From: Phytophthora colocasiae
Taxonomy: Eukaryota > Oomycota > Peronosporomycetes > Peronosporales > Peronosporaceae
Assembly (NCBI GenBank): GCA_018806915.1
Contig: JAGKQI010000099.1
Coordinates: 434,001 to 498,000, forward strand
Length of the DNA: 64,000 nt
Direction: 5' to 3'
The notes under the pieces were generated by a model. The model ran no database searches. It was given only the letters and a program-made list of their open reading frames with translations, and was not told the origin of the DNA. The stretch's first letter is position 1. Each line of letters begins with the position of its first letter. A program made the position numbers and the translations under genes. Below are positions 39,114-50,733 of the stretch, piece after piece.

Positions 39114-40811
39114 TTAACTGTTTCCAGAGTCAGCCTCGTCACCCAGGAGTCTCTCCAGTAGGTGATCCGGCAGGTCCTTCAGTGTACCTTGACGGGCTAG
39201 TTTCTTGAGGGATTCCAGAGTCTTGATGTCTTCGCATGGTCTCCCAGAGTGCACCTTTCCGCAAACCTCACACGGCGGTACTCGGCACATCCTGCTCGGG
39301 TGACCTTTCTCCTGACATCTGTCGCAGACAATGTCTCTCCAACAGTTCTCTTCAGAGTGACCCGAGCGGCGACACTTCTCGCAGAACTTGTTCCAGTAAT
39401 CAGGGTTGTCCCGACGTGTATGTTGGAAGTCTTGACCTGATGATCCTCGGGGAGACTGGGGCGGCGGTCGCCATCCCATGTTATCCATGACTCGGTAGAC
39501 TTCGTTTGTCAGAGTCTGAGTCCAATCAGCACCACCAGGCGCCTGAGAGGCAGATTGTACACCAGACGAAGATTGTACACCAGACATCTCGCGATCGTGC
39601 TCTGACGACGAAGCTCTGGCATCCTTCTCTTGAGTTCTGGTATCCACATCGACATCGTCAGAGGCATTCGAGTCTGCTTCTCGGGCGACGTAAGTCTTCC
39701 CCATACGCTTCGGCTTAAACTGTCCGCGTGGGAGATTGTCCGCTCGGAAATCCCGATGTCTGGTGGTCGTAGTGTCTTGATCAGCTGTTCGCCAGACATC
39801 TTCGTCCTGTTGCAGAGCATATTCCAAGTCCGAGATACTCCTGAACTTCCGGCCTTGTAACGCGATCTTCAGACGCTCGTCCTTCAGCTTGGTGATGTAC
39901 CTCAGGACATGTTTCTCCAGGCGTCTGGAGGATTTTCTGAAGTCCACCTCAGCTTTTCCGGCGGCCGAGTTCAGGCGATAGAAGAAGTCCAACGGAGTCT
40001 CGGAACTCTTCATTTCCATCGTGAAATATCTCTCGGAGTATGATGACCGGGCCTTGCAATAGCGCCTGCGAAACTCCGACGATAATTCCTTCCAGTTACG
40101 GGAAACGCTCTTCGGAAGCTGGTTGAACCAATCTCTGGCAGACACCGGAAGCTTCAGCTTGAGTTCCTGTATGCGGGTCTTGTTCGTCCATGCTCCCTGA
40201 GATGCCATGTTCACGAAGCGCTCCCACCAGTGAACACGCTCCCGTAGTGTCGCTCGGGGATCAAATTCTCCGATGATACTGGAGTTTATGAAGGGCCTCA
40301 TAGTCAACAAGGTCGCTCCAGCTTGTCCCTGGGACGCAGAAGTCAGGTTGACCACCTCCGGAGGATCCAAGTCATCAGAAGACGAATCACTTGAGTCCGA
40401 GTTTGAATCACTGGAGCTTCCACCCGGGTCTGGGTCATTCCTGCGTCTTCCAGGCCTTCGCGGAGCGTCCCGGCCATCTTCAGAGCGTCTTTCGCTTGGT
40501 TTCCGGTGTCCTTCGCGCCTGGGAGTCGCTGGGCGCCTTCCTTCAGTCTTGATCTCGGTCAGGGGAGCCGCTTGAGCCGTCTGGGTCGTCGTAGCGGCCG
40601 CGGTGGCCGCGCCATGCCTTCCAGCCTTCGCGCGCTTGGTGTCGGTCGTTCTCCGTAGGGGAAGAGGCGTATGGAAGGCCTCCGTCGTTTTAATGGGTGT
40701 AACCCTACCCCTGCTGGCGACTCCTTCTGATCCCCTAACCCCCGGTGTGCAATCTCCCGTATCCCGACTGTTCACCAGAAGTCCGGGTTGCCGGTTTAGG
40801 GTCATGTTCAC
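39114..40811 (-). CDS. Gypsy-2 gag
   Basis: 565 codons, uninterrupted. The N-terminal 170 residues are basic then Ser/Asp-rich. A retrotrans_gag core follows (VHWWERFVNMASQGAW, WKELSSEFRRRYCK, DFFYRLNSAAGKA; about residues 195-290). Three zinc-binding clusters follow: CEKCRRSGHSEENC, CDRCQEKGHPSRMC and CEVCGKVHSGRPC (about 470-530). Gag forms the particle and binds RNA. Which ATG is used is not certain; there are several before the core. Confidence 0.9.
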   Translation of the reverse strand: MNMTLNRQPGLLVNSRDTGDCTPGVRGSEGVASRGRVTPIKTTEAFHTPLPLRRTTDTKRAKAGRHGAATAAATTTQTAQAAPLTEIKTEGRRPATPRREGHRKPSERRSEDGRDAPRRPGRRRNDPDPGGSSSDSNSDSSDSSSDDLDPPEVVNLTSASQGQAGATLLTMRPFINSSIIGEFDPRATLRERVHWWERFVNMASQGAWTNKTRIQELKLKLPVSARDWFNQLPKSVSRNWKELSSEFRRRYCKARSSYSERYFTMEMKSSETPLDFFYRLNSAAGKAEVDFRKSSRRLEKHVLRYITKLKDERLKIALQGRKFRSISDLEYALQQDEDVWRTADQDTTTTRHRDFRADNLPRGQFKPKRMGKTYVAREADSNASDDVDVDTRTQEKDARASSSEHDREMSGVQSSSGVQSASQAPGGADWTQTLTNEVYRVMDNMGWRPPPQSPRGSSGQDFQHTRRDNPDYWNKFCEKCRRSGHSEENCWRDIVCDRCQEKGHPSRMCRVPPCEVCGKVHSGRPCEDIKTLESLKKLARQGTLKDLPDHLLERLLGDEADSGNS

Positions 40812-40886
40812 CGGAGATCCGACTTGAAGTTGCTACTTCAGGGTGGGCGACCCCTTGAACTTGGGACAATGTTGCACGAAGGTTCC

Positions 40887-42500
40887 TCAATTCTGCGGCC
40901 TGAAACGCTGCATGTTCTGGGAACTTTCTCGCTCCCTGTCGCGCTCCGACTCCACGTCGTGCACCCGCTGTCGTAAGGTCTCCATTTGCGACATCCAGTC
41001 ACGTTTCAGCTCGTCTGCCCAACGCGCACGTTCGGCTTCGGCCTCGGCTTCCCGTTGTTTCCAGCGATCTGCAAACTCGGTCTCCAGACGCTGTACGTCG
41101 GAAAACTGTTCACCAGAAACTTGTTCGTCGGACACCTGTCTCTCAGACGACTTCGAATGGTACTTGAGCTTGGACTCTGACGCTTGACTCCGACGTTCTT
41201 CCAAGTCATCCGCGCGTCTCTGGGCTTCCAGCCTGGCGCTCTCAGACCTCAAGTAGTCGGTCGGTAAGTGTCTGATCTGCTGGTGCGTATCAAGTTCCCG
41301 TTGTTCACGTCGACGTTCACGCTCCATGGATTCCAGACGTTCTCTGGCCAGAAATTCCTTCTGCTCCTGTTCCATCCGACGCTGCCATTCCTGTTGCTGC
41401 CGCATAACGTTCAATTCGATCTGCGCTGGGCCTGATCTCTGGGAACTTCGTGTGTGGCTTGACGCAACGGAACTCAGGTGTCTGGAAGACACTTTCTGGT
41501 GATCCTCGCTCTTCAGACTCTGGTGCCTGCTCTGGTGGCTTCTCCCACGACTCGAGACGGACGATGATGGGGCTTCCGGCGTCCGGTGAACAGAATCTCT
41601 GGTAGACAACTGCTTCTCGGACTTCACTTCTGGAAACTCCGGCTTCTCTTCCAACATCTCGAAGTCTTCAGGCTCCGACTTCACCGGCATCAGTGTTCGT
41701 GTCACGTGGATTCCCATAGACTCTCCGGCGAGCATTCTTCCGGCTTCAGCACCTTGGGCGATCATCGCCAGACCTCCGACAGACAACGGCATATGTGTAG
41801 ACGCCCCTCGACTCATGGACATCAGCGACGAGTCTGTGGAACTTCCACGAGAGGTCTGGAGTCCCGACGAGTGGTCGTCAGACGTACGCGAGGTCCCAAT
41901 GACACTTGGCACAGGCGCATCAGTCGTCAGAGAGCTACCTCGATCTTCAGACATTGGCACACCAGACTCCAAGTGGGTGCTATCAGAATGACTCTCGTAT
42001 ACCGGCAGTGAACTCAACGACGGCGTCGACAGTGCAGATGGTGTCGACGAGACTTGCGGGCGTGGCGGACCATGTTGCAGGCGCTTGGACTGCGGCGGTT
42101 CTCCACTGCTGGACCCGTCAGAACTATGTGTGACTCTGAGTCCGGTCACCCGGAGTCTCATAATCAGCTGTCGTCCTTGTAGGTCAGCCTTCTCATCGTG
42201 TAATATACCATCAGCTTCGCCTTGACGTGCTTCGTTGCCTGCTTTTGTGTCTTCTGGGAGTCGATTGACCTGTGACCTGGCGGTCACCGTGGCCCACTCG
42301 ACCAGTTCTTCAGCAAGTCGGCTCTGAAGCTCCGTCGCCACACTGCGCACTTGAGGTTCGAAAATAGCAGACGCTTGGGTCTGAGACCACCTCGGTAGCA
42401 GGTTCTGGAACTCAAATCCTGCTTCATACAGCATCGTCTGAAGCACAGCGACGCATTCAGGTGCCGTCAGAGTATTCATCGAGATCTCGACGTATGACAA
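40887..42500 (-). CDS. Gypsy-2 extra ORF1 upstream of gag, coiled-coil protein
   Basis: 537 codons ending 76 bp before the gag frame, same strand. The N-terminal third is helical (LTAPECVAVLQTMLYEAGFEF). The middle is Ser/Thr/Pro-rich with an acidic patch (PVKSEPEDFEMLEEKPEFPEV). The last 200 residues are a strongly charged coiled coil (QQQEWQRRMEQEQKEF onward). No enzyme motif was seen. Plant Ogre elements also carry an ORF of unknown function before gag, so a parallel is possible. The frame probably continues upstream (42501-43320) across indels. Confidence 0.75.
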   Translation of the reverse strand: MSYVEISMNTLTAPECVAVLQTMLYEAGFEFQNLLPRWSQTQASAIFEPQVRSVATELQSRLAEELVEWATVTARSQVNRLPEDTKAGNEARQGEADGILHDEKADLQGRQLIMRLRVTGLRVTHSSDGSSSGEPPQSKRLQHGPPRPQVSSTPSALSTPSLSSLPVYESHSDSTHLESGVPMSEDRGSSLTTDAPVPSVIGTSRTSDDHSSGLQTSRGSSTDSSLMSMSRGASTHMPLSVGGLAMIAQGAEAGRMLAGESMGIHVTRTLMPVKSEPEDFEMLEEKPEFPEVKSEKQLSTRDSVHRTPEAPSSSVSSRGRSHQSRHQSLKSEDHQKVSSRHLSSVASSHTRSSQRSGPAQIELNVMRQQQEWQRRMEQEQKEFLARERLESMERERRREQRELDTHQQIRHLPTDYLRSESARLEAQRRADDLEERRSQASESKLKYHSKSSERQVSDEQVSGEQFSDVQRLETEFADRWKQREAEAEAERARWADELKRDWMSQMETLRQRVHDVESERDRERESSQNMQRFRPQN

Positions 42501-43320
42501 GTCTTGATTCGGCCAAAACTATGGCGCCTCAAGCAGAACTACGATATACACATGTCTTCCGGAAATACTGAAGATCACCGCCTCTTGATATAATCGCCCG
42601 TTGCTGCCGCAGCCTTCTGAAAGACATTTGCGTCAGGCTTCGCTGTTCGCCAGGCGTATTCGACGTTCGGCGGAACAATTCTTCCAGCGTCCATGTCCCT
42701 CCAGCGGCGGAACTCACGGCGTACGTACTTCAGGGCACGTTCTCCATCCAGCGAATCGGCTCCTCCCAGACTCATCAGACGGTGTCTTCAGAGAATCTTC
42801 GACTTCATCGGCATGTCATCAGACATCGGAGTGTCTTCGGACTTTGGAGTCTTCGAGACACGTTCATCAACCAGTCCGGGTTCCGTCTTCACTTCCCACG
42901 GACTTCCCAGAAGTCGTCGACTCCAGAACACAAGTCAATGACCTCCGGGGACTTCAACCACATCGGCGCCTCCTCAGACGCCTCATCACCACCCTCACGG
43001 GCAGTGGCCACCTCGTCACCAGAAGCTTCAGCTTCGGACGGACCTTCCTCAGAACCTTGTTCGCCAGACACATCGGGTGTCTCTTGGGCTTCAGGCTCCG
43101 CAGCAGGCTGGTCTTCGACCGCCGGCTCCGTGACGTTCACCTCCTCGACTGCTTCCTTTCACGTGCAGCCTTCCTCTCTCAGCGTGCCGCCTTCTGAACA
43201 GCATCCAAGTCGGGTTGTTCGTCAGGCGGAAGACCTTGAAGACGCTTCGACTGACGTGTCGCCATACTGCGACCACCGCGTCCCCGACGTCCTCCTCTCG
43301 TAGTTCCATGTGAAGCCATC
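42501..43320 (-). pseudogene. ORF1 N-terminal region, broken frames
   Basis: Starts at an ATG near 43317-43319 (MASHGTTRGGRRGRGG, basic) and runs into an acidic frame (43140-42889: EPAVEDQPAAEPEAQETPDV) and a basic helical frame (42775-42575: ALKYVRREFRRWRDMDAGR). Single-base changes between them would make one protein with 42500-40887. Function unknown. Confidence 0.5.
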
Positions 43321-43389
43321 TTGAATATAGACGCTTGACAGAAACCCTCTTCTCAAACTCTCTTAGATCCGGTGATATCACGATACCAA

Positions 43390-43406
43390 GATCCGCACGC
43401 GCACCA
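43390..43406 (-). other. Gypsy-2 primer-binding site
   Basis: The minus strand reads TGGTGCGCGTGCGGATC two bases after the 5' LTR end. TGG pairs with a tRNA CCA end, and the rest would pair with an acceptor/T-arm. The tRNA identity was not determined. Confidence 0.7.
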
Positions 43407-43408
43407 GT

Positions 43409-45362
43409 TGTCGCGAAGTCGGTGCAACTTTTACCGCGGTGCAGGGGCGTACAGTGAACCTGGAAGTGTGACTACCGGTAATTATACCAGAGTCGCACAG
43501 CAAGGTGGGCGTGTGTTACCTTGTGCTGTCCTCGTAGGTTCGTTGTCTTGGTAATGAGACCCTCGCCGGGGTCGTGAGAGTGTTGGTGAGAGTGAGGGTT
43601 CCTTGCGTAGACCGTCGGATGTCCTTCTGGTCCTCACAGGAGCGCTTGAGAGTCGAACGTTTTCCGGTGAACACTTGTGTACACCAGAGATTTCTGAAGT
43701 CAGAAGAGAGATTAATACAAAGGGAAGTCCAGTAATTAGACTTCCGAGATAACCGCAATATAGAGTTCCGATATACAAATATGTAGCTGCTCTTATTCTT
43801 TCCTGGCCCTTGAGCAGTGGGCTAGTTCTCCAGGTCAACTAGGGAAATGTTCACCAGACACCTGGTCTGTCCGGTATTCCCGTAACTTTCGCGCACCACC
43901 CTCTAATATATAGAGGGAAAATAAACCAATACACTATCAGTTATATAACAGTCTACCGAGCGTCTTGAGAGCGACTGTCTAGCTCCCAAAACCTGTCCAA
44001 ACGTACAATATGAAATGGGCTACCGCTAGAGACAAGACAAACGACCCAACTAGGAAATGGAATAGGTGGGTCCTCTCAGGTCTCTACGTTACGCTGATCT
44101 CCACCTAAAGGGGCTTGATAGGTGAGAGATCACACGACTCAAAGCTTTGTCGTGGCCTAGTACTTACGGGAAGCAGCAGGCAGACGACCTCGTTATAACA
44201 AAGCAAATCGAACTTCGTTACAACAGGGAAAATTGAACTCTTTACAACGAGGCAAATTGAACTCTGGCTATCTATCTCGTATCTCTCTCTCTTCTGTCTT
44301 CTGTCTTCCATATTCTCATATACACTTGGTCTCAGTATAACTCAGGAACTTTCACTTGGGTTCACTATGGTAGTCGATGCTGCAGATCTTGTCGAGTCGA
44401 CACTTAATGATGTCATTACAGGGATGAGCAGGTTGCGTTTCACTTGATTGCGTGAGGTCGTGTTGGGTACACTTGGTTTCAGTATGGGGTGGACTTCAGA
44501 GTGTCAGAGTCTGGTATCCTGTTCATCAGGGTCTGAATCATGTGCATCGGAGACATGTTCATCGGAACCATGTACTCCGGAATCATGTACATCAGAGTCG
44601 TAATACCAGAGTCGTGACACTTGGGTCTGATCATCAGAGTCTTGTACGTCAGAGTCTGTTCATCGGAAACTAGTGATGTCTGGAATATTGCTTATATAAG
44701 CCGGACACATCAGACTTGTTCACCAGAATCATGTACGTCAGACTCATGTACGTCGGACTTCATGTACGTCGGACTTCATGTACGTCGGACTCATGTACGT
44801 CAGACTTCTGTACGTCAGACTTCTGTACGTCAGACTTCATGGTGTGATATCAGAGTTTCCATGCGTGATACCAGAAATCCATGAATGTTTTTAGGTGCGG
44901 AGCACGTATGCTACAACGCACGAAGTCCAATCGGGATATGCGCGGGGTGCGCTACGTCCGGTGCGCGATACTTGGTATCTTGTGGGTATAACTGTATTCC
45001 TTGAACCATCATCGTCACACAGGACGGCAACGGGATGAGGTCTCTCAGAGATACATTCTTCTGAGAAACTTTCTGCCAACCTTTAGGCACTCATCGTCGG
45101 GGAAAGTCCGGCGATCAGACTGAGTGTTATTGTCTCTCGGAGTTTGTGCACTTTTCCGAGGAACACTTCTGATCTCTTGGGCCCCTTTGCAGTACAGGTG
45201 AAGGTTAATATATATAGCGGTTTTCTTCCACAGATCCATTATTGTCGCACGGGACATAACCTCGTCCCACATTTCCCTTTCTCCCACAATCCATTATATG
45301 TCCAATCACATCACAGCGAAACGTCCATATCCACTCAAAAAATCGTAATTAGCAACGTGTCA
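43409..45362 (-). repeat. Gypsy-2 5' LTR
   Basis: Direct repeat of 27706-29665 with scattered SNPs and small indels (for example a shorter CT run near 44285). Holds the same palindromic TATA-like box at 44690-44701. Confidence 0.95.
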
Positions 45363-45366
45363 TCGT

Positions 45367-45595
45367 CCAGTAGAGTATATGCAGCACAGGGAGTGGTAGT
45401 AAAAGTAGTCGCAGGACGAAGAGCCGTAGTCGAACTTGAAGTTGAAGCAGTCGTAGGAGCATCAGGGTAGGGAGTAGTAGGGGGTATCGAAGCAGGGTCC
45501 GGAGTAATCGTAGCAGCGCGCCTCGTAGTAGATGGCGGATCCATCGGCTGGGCAGTCACGGCAACTTCGTCGGCGGGGCAACCGCGGCGGGGACG
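45367..45595 (-). pseudogene. E0 coding fragment 2 (Thr/Pro-rich), between two Gypsy insertions
   Basis: The minus-strand frame from ATG 45544 is rich in Thr, Pro and Ser (MDPPSTTRRAATITPD) and joins in frame to 27701-27497 across Gypsy-2. On the other side it is cut by Gypsy-3 at the GACG duplication (45592-45595) and resumes at 61455. No family recognised. Confidence 0.5.
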
Positions 45596-47115
45596 TGTGG
45601 CGAAGTGGGTGAACACTTTTGACCGCCCAGGGGGTTGCGTATAGTGTGCCGTCCAAAATGAACAACCCAAACACTAAAAACTCCAAAAGAGAGTTAGTAG
45701 TAAGGTGTCCAGTTGGAGTGAGTCAGCACCACCTTCCGGTGTCCAAATGGGTGTCCGGAAAGTGGCTTGGCGTGTGACCTTGTGACTACCCTCGTAGGTG
45801 TCGTTTGCCTTCGAACGCGAGGAGTCTGCACCGAAAGTGTTATCTCCAAAAGATTGCAGAACTAGATCCGGAGGGAGAGTGCTAACCAAATAAACACTTC
45901 CCAAATGGTGGTTAATTAGTCCGAAAGTGGGTAAGCACTTATGAGCAAAGTACTTTCCCTCCAACAGTTAACCAAATATACAAGAGAGAGTCAAACCAAA
46001 ATAAACAACCGCTTCTTATTCTTTTCGGCCCTCGAGCGGTGGGCACTCCAAATGCCAGTACGACTAGAGCAAAGTCCGGAACACTGGCACAGTTCCGGGG
46101 CTCTTTAAACAGCGCACCACTTCCGATAGATTCACTAGAAACCTTCGGAAGAATAGAATCCAATATATATGTTCAAAATACTATGTAGCATTTCAACACA
46201 CACACAACCAATACAGTCCAAACACACAAGCAGTCAAATCAATCAATTTTAGGGGTGACTACCACTAACCTCCCAAAATGCAGTTATAATATGAAATAAT
46301 ACCCGAAAGTATCAACTGAAATATGAAATGGAAGGGGTCACGCCCGGGATACGCCGCCCGGATCACCTTTCCAACTTGGTCTTACCCTGGCGGAGATTCA
46401 CGCGGCGGTGACGCTTGTCGACGCGGCCTGACGCTTGTTCGGCTACACGTGAAGCCCTCTTCTCGAGGCTGATCCACGGCTCCTCACAGTGTGTCTTGGG
46501 AACACCTTCCAAGACTTTGCACTTGCGCCCTTGGTGGCAAATTGAACTCTCTTTAATGTATAATAGCTAGCACTAGCTAAACATGCAAAAATATACTTGG
46601 TTTCACTATGTAGTAGGGGCGTCTCATCAGGAAGAGGCTTGCGTTTCAGTAGAATACCACAGAGTCGAAAAACATGGAAGAATTCCAGCTGGCTCCGGAC
46701 ACATCATCGTCGGTCGTCTTGGTCGGTCGGAAATATATGGGCTTGAGTATACTCGAAACTCAACCAGGATACTGGGTAAAAATATAGCCAGTCACCGATA
46801 GTCCAACGTTAGCCTCCACTTCGAACCTTCGACTGCTAGCTTGGGTCTCGCATACCCTTGGTCATGGCGTTACCGAAAAGTCACTTGGTTTCCGCATACT
46901 GATCATCCGGAGTGAATCATCCGGAGTATGTCAGGATCTTTTGGAGTCGCTTCCATCTTTTGGAGTTGGTGACCCCTTCCCAGGCTTTCCCTCGTCCCTT
47001 GGCACCCACGATTGCGCCTTAACCCTGAAATCGTCTGGACCAATAATATCCTCAACGCCGCTCTGGCTCTGGGAACCGGCAGTCCATAGAAAATTTGTAG
47101 AGTCACAGCTTCACA
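45596..47115 (-). repeat. Gypsy-3 3' LTR (1520 bp)
   Basis: Begins TGTGGCG and ends CTTCACA on the plus strand. The right boundary is set by the copy ending at 61450. The next bases (minus strand GAGAGGGACGGT) are the polypurine tract. Sequence blocks parallel those of the Gypsy-2 LTR, including the TTATTCTTT...GGCCCT(T/C)GAGC segment. Confidence 0.88.
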
Positions 47116-49046
47116 ACCGTCCCTCTCATCATGAGCTCTCATTGAGCAATTTGCTTCCGAGGTGATAGGTCGCGATGAGACGAAGCAAGACGAAGGCATC
47201 ACGATCAAAGTCCAGTCGGTTATCCAGGAGAAGTCGTCCGCCAGTAAATCGGTCAAATTTCCACGCAAACTCCAATTCGGTTCTCCAACTAGCGGAGGTG
47301 GCGTCTTTTCTTCACCCTGTCCCAACTCAGCCAATCAATTCACGTCAAAAAATCCCAACAAGCTCACACGCTCACTTTGCGATATCGCGGCTGCTGAGCG
47401 CTCCAATGGAAGCTGCCACATCGTCACACACATCTCCGACGGCCACACCTGCAGCTCAAGCAGGCCCCGGATCAAGTAGCACCTCCACACATGATTCAAG
47501 CCTCGCTGGCAGTCAATCTGACGTCCCTAAGCGGTCTTCGGGAGGGGATAATGTACAACCAGGGGGTGGAAAAGCGCAGGAAGGCGAGAGCAATGATGAA
47601 CATCATATGTAGCATTTCAACACACACACAACCAATACAGTCCAAACACACAAGCAGTCAAATCAATCAATTTTAGGGGTGACTACCACTAACCTCCCAA
47701 AATGCAGTTATAATATGAAATAATACCCGAAAGTATCAACTGAAATATGAAATGGAAGGGGTCACGCCCGGGATACGCCGCCCGGATCACCTTTCCAACT
47801 TGGTCTTACCCTGGCGGAGATTCACGCGGCGGTGACGCTTGTCGACGCGGCCTGACGCTTGTTCGGCTACACGTGAAGCCCTCTTCTCGAGGCTGATCCA
47901 CGGCTCCTCACAGTGTGTCTTGGGAACACCTTCCAAGACTTTGCACTTGCGCCCTTGGTGGCAAATTGAACTCTCTTTAATGTATAATAGCTAGCACTAG
48001 CTAAACATGCAAAAATATACTTGGTTTCACTATGTAGTAGGGGCGTCTCATCAGGAAGAGGCTTGCGTTTCAGTAGAATACCACAGAGTCGAAAAACATG
48101 GAAGAATTCCAGCTGGCTCCGGACACATCATCGTCGGTCGTCTTGGTCGGTCGGAAATATATGGGCTTGAGTATACTCGAAACTCAACCAGGATACTGGG
48201 TAAAAATATAGCCAGTCACCGATAGTCCAACGTTAGCCTCCACTTCGAACCTTCGACTGCTAGCTTGGGTCTCGCATATAATCCAGAAATATACCCCATT
48301 GGTCATGGCGTTACCGAAAAGTCACTTGGTTTCCGCATACTGATCATCCGGAGTGAATCATCCGGAGTATGTCAGGATCTTTTGGAGTCGCTTCCATCTT
48401 TTGGAGTTGGTGACCCCTTCCCAGGCTTTCCCTCGTCCCTTGGCACCCACGATTGCGCCTTAACCCTGAAATCGTCTGGACCAATAATATCCTCAACGCC
48501 GCTCTGGCTCTGGGAACCGGCAGTCCATAGAAAATTTGTAGAGTCACAGCTTCACAACCGTCCCTCTCATCATGAGCTCTCATTGAGCAATTTGCTTCCG
48601 AGGTGATAGGTCGCGATGAGACGAAGCAAGACGAAGGCATCACGATCAAAGTCCAGTCGGTTATCCAGGAGAAGTCGTCCGCCAGTAAATCGGTCAAATT
48701 TCCACGCAAACTCCAATTCGGTTCTCCAACTAGCGGAGGTGGCGTCTTTTCTTCACCCTGTCCCAACTCAGCCAATCAATTCACGTCAAAAAATCCCAAC
48801 AAGCTCACACGCTCACTTTGCGATATCGCGGCTGCTGAGCGCTCCAATGGAAGCTGCCACATCGTCACACACATCTCCGACGGCCACACCTGCAGCTCAA
48901 GCAGGCCCCGGATCAAGTAGCACCTCCACACATGATTCAAGCCTCGCTGGCAGTCAATCTGACGTCCCTAAGCGGTCTTCGGGAGGGGATAATGTACAAC
49001 CAGGGGGTGGAAAAGCGCAGGAAGGCGAGAGCAATGATGAACATCA
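46182..49046. repeat. Tandem duplication of the Gypsy-3 LTR/aORF junction
   Basis: Units 46182-47605 (1424 bp) and 47606-49046 (1441 bp) are essentially identical except for a deletion of about 17 bp in the first (near 46850). The duplicated block has the 3' 930 bp of the LTR plus the first 490 bp of the internal region with the aORF start. Confidence 0.92.
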
Positions 49047-50733
49047 CGATAAAAGCGCAGCAAACGACATCTTGAGTCTCGGCAAAGTGCGTACGGCTCC
49101 CATCTCATCGGTTGAAGCCTCTCGATTGAACGTAACAAGCCGACTCAGATCGAGTGATCCCAAGCAAACGCCTACCAGTCTCGCTGTAGCTGACTTCTGC
49201 TCCGTGGAAGACATCGTCTGGTCGGGATTCCTGCAGTGGCGAATCATTTGGGGTGAAATTGTTTCTTCCAGGATGGTTATGGTGGACTAGAGATGCTGGC
49301 CCAAGTGGAGCGTCTCTCGACTTCGGAGAAGGCGATGTTATTCCAGTTCTTCGACGAGAGCGATGATTTGAATGAACACATCCTGACTCCAAGAGCCGAT
49401 TCACTCCAAGGTCCTGAGCTGGAAACTCTGTTGGCCGATCTCTCCTTTCGCCGTCAGATGGCAAGCGTTTTGATTGATTTTAATACTGAAAACTTTGCCC
49501 AACGTGTTTTCGGCACTGTCTCCGCTCTGCGTCGAGTCACTGAGAAGCTGAGTCGGGTCCAAGCTGAACTCGAGAACTCTGGAGAGCCCGTTCGAGATGC
49601 TAGTGGTCGTCAGGATGTCTTAGACTCACTCAAGCGTGAATTCCAGTTGGGTATCGCTTCTCGAGATCAACGTATCGCTAATTTGGAAGCTGAGAAGACA
49701 GAGGTCATCCGAAACGTTCATGAAGACACATTGAAGTTGTTGCAGGAACATGATCGGGCCAAACGCGGGCTCCGCACCCAGATTGAAGACTTACATCGTC
49801 AAGTGGAATAGGAAAAATCTCGTCGCCGGAGTTTGGAATCTCAGCTAGCTCGGTCTGCCTTCAATCCGGTCGATTTGATGAACTTTCTTGGGGCAGAGAG
49901 TCACACCCAAGTCCAGATGAATTGGGAAGAGTACAGTTCTCGCTCGTCGAGACTTTGAAGATCTTACACCAGTGGAGAAATAGATCATCGAAGTGCCTGG
50001 TTCAGGGGAAATCTCTTGGAGACACTACGGGATCCGGTTGAAGTGGAGTGATCCGCTTGGAGGCCATGCCAGGCAGACTCCGGGCCTTCCTGACTACTCT
50101 CCGAACCGTTACGACGTGAAGATCTTGAAAACTCGTTCGTGGGATATGGATCGGCAGTTACAACGGCTTCTCTTTGCTGCCCCTTGGAATGCCATGTACT
50201 CGCGTCGTCCTCAGGAATTATATTTTCACACTCGAGAGGACTTGGATGAAGATGCTCGAGATGCACTATATGATTGGACCAATTTCGTCGCCGGTGACTC
50301 GAGAGCTTTTTTGCACACTTACCACTGGTTAACACTCGACAATTCTCCATCCGCTCCTCCATCCATCCGGAAAGCTCAAGACAAGCGGACGAATGTCCAC
50401 GCGGTCTTCCGAAAAAGGGCCCTTGCTCTGCTTACTCGGGTGAAGGCTCGTCTTCCAGACTCTAGTTGGTTCGAGCCCGGTGTGTGGAACTTTCCAAACA
50501 AGTTGTGTCACTGGATCTTGATGGACCCCGGTCATCTCAATCCGTCTACTGGTCATCCATACACCCTTGAGGAGCAGCTGGACCTGTTGGACAGGCAAGA
50601 ACCTGGGCGTGCGCAGTGGGTTTACTGCAGTACCGACGAAGAACGAATTGCTCATGTTCCAGATGAACTTCGGGCCAAACTGATCCCAGTCGAGCAGCGT
50701 ATCCAATTTTCCGATCCCTGGAGTGAAGACTAA
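48847..50733 (+). pseudogene. Gypsy-3 antisense ORF (aORF)
   Basis: From ATG 48847 (an identical start lies at 47406 in the duplicated unit): a Ser/Thr/Ala-rich N terminus (48847-49040), then frame change near 49285 into a conserved helical block (LSTSEKAMLFQFFDES) and coiled coil (49310-49800). A TAG (49809-49811) and TGA near 49958 interrupt it. The C-terminal domain (about 49985-50733: IIEVPGSGEISW, PWNAMY, ELYFHTREDL, FEPGVWNFPNK, PDELRAKL) aligns with that of Gypsy-2. The basic and acidic middle of the Gypsy-2 protein is missing. It ends 268 bp from the end of pol on the opposite strand. Function unknown. Confidence 0.75.

Larger units (their letters stand above)
27706..45362 (-). mobile_element. 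Gypsy-2: giant ambisense Ty3/Gypsy element with second RNase H and chromodomain
   Basis: 17,657 bp with LTRs of 1960 and 1954 bp (TG...CA) and TCGT duplication (27702-27705, 45363-45366). Minus-strand order: PBS, extra ORF1, gag (three zinc knuckles), protease, RT, RNase H, an additional RNase H, integrase, chromodomain. Between the end of pol (33385) and the 3' LTR lies a plus-strand ORF of about 3 kb (29922-33000). PPT (AGGAGGGGCGGT on the minus strand) adjoins the 3' LTR. LTRs differ by roughly 1 percent. Additional-RNase-H Gypsy elements are known from oomycetes and from the plant Tat/Ogre group. Most ORFs carry single-base frameshifts. Confidence 0.93.

Noticed and set aside
41586..43303. 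Plus-strand ORFs opposite ORF1
   Set aside because: Shadows of ORF1. Unlike the aORF they have no homologue in Gypsy-3 and no domain.
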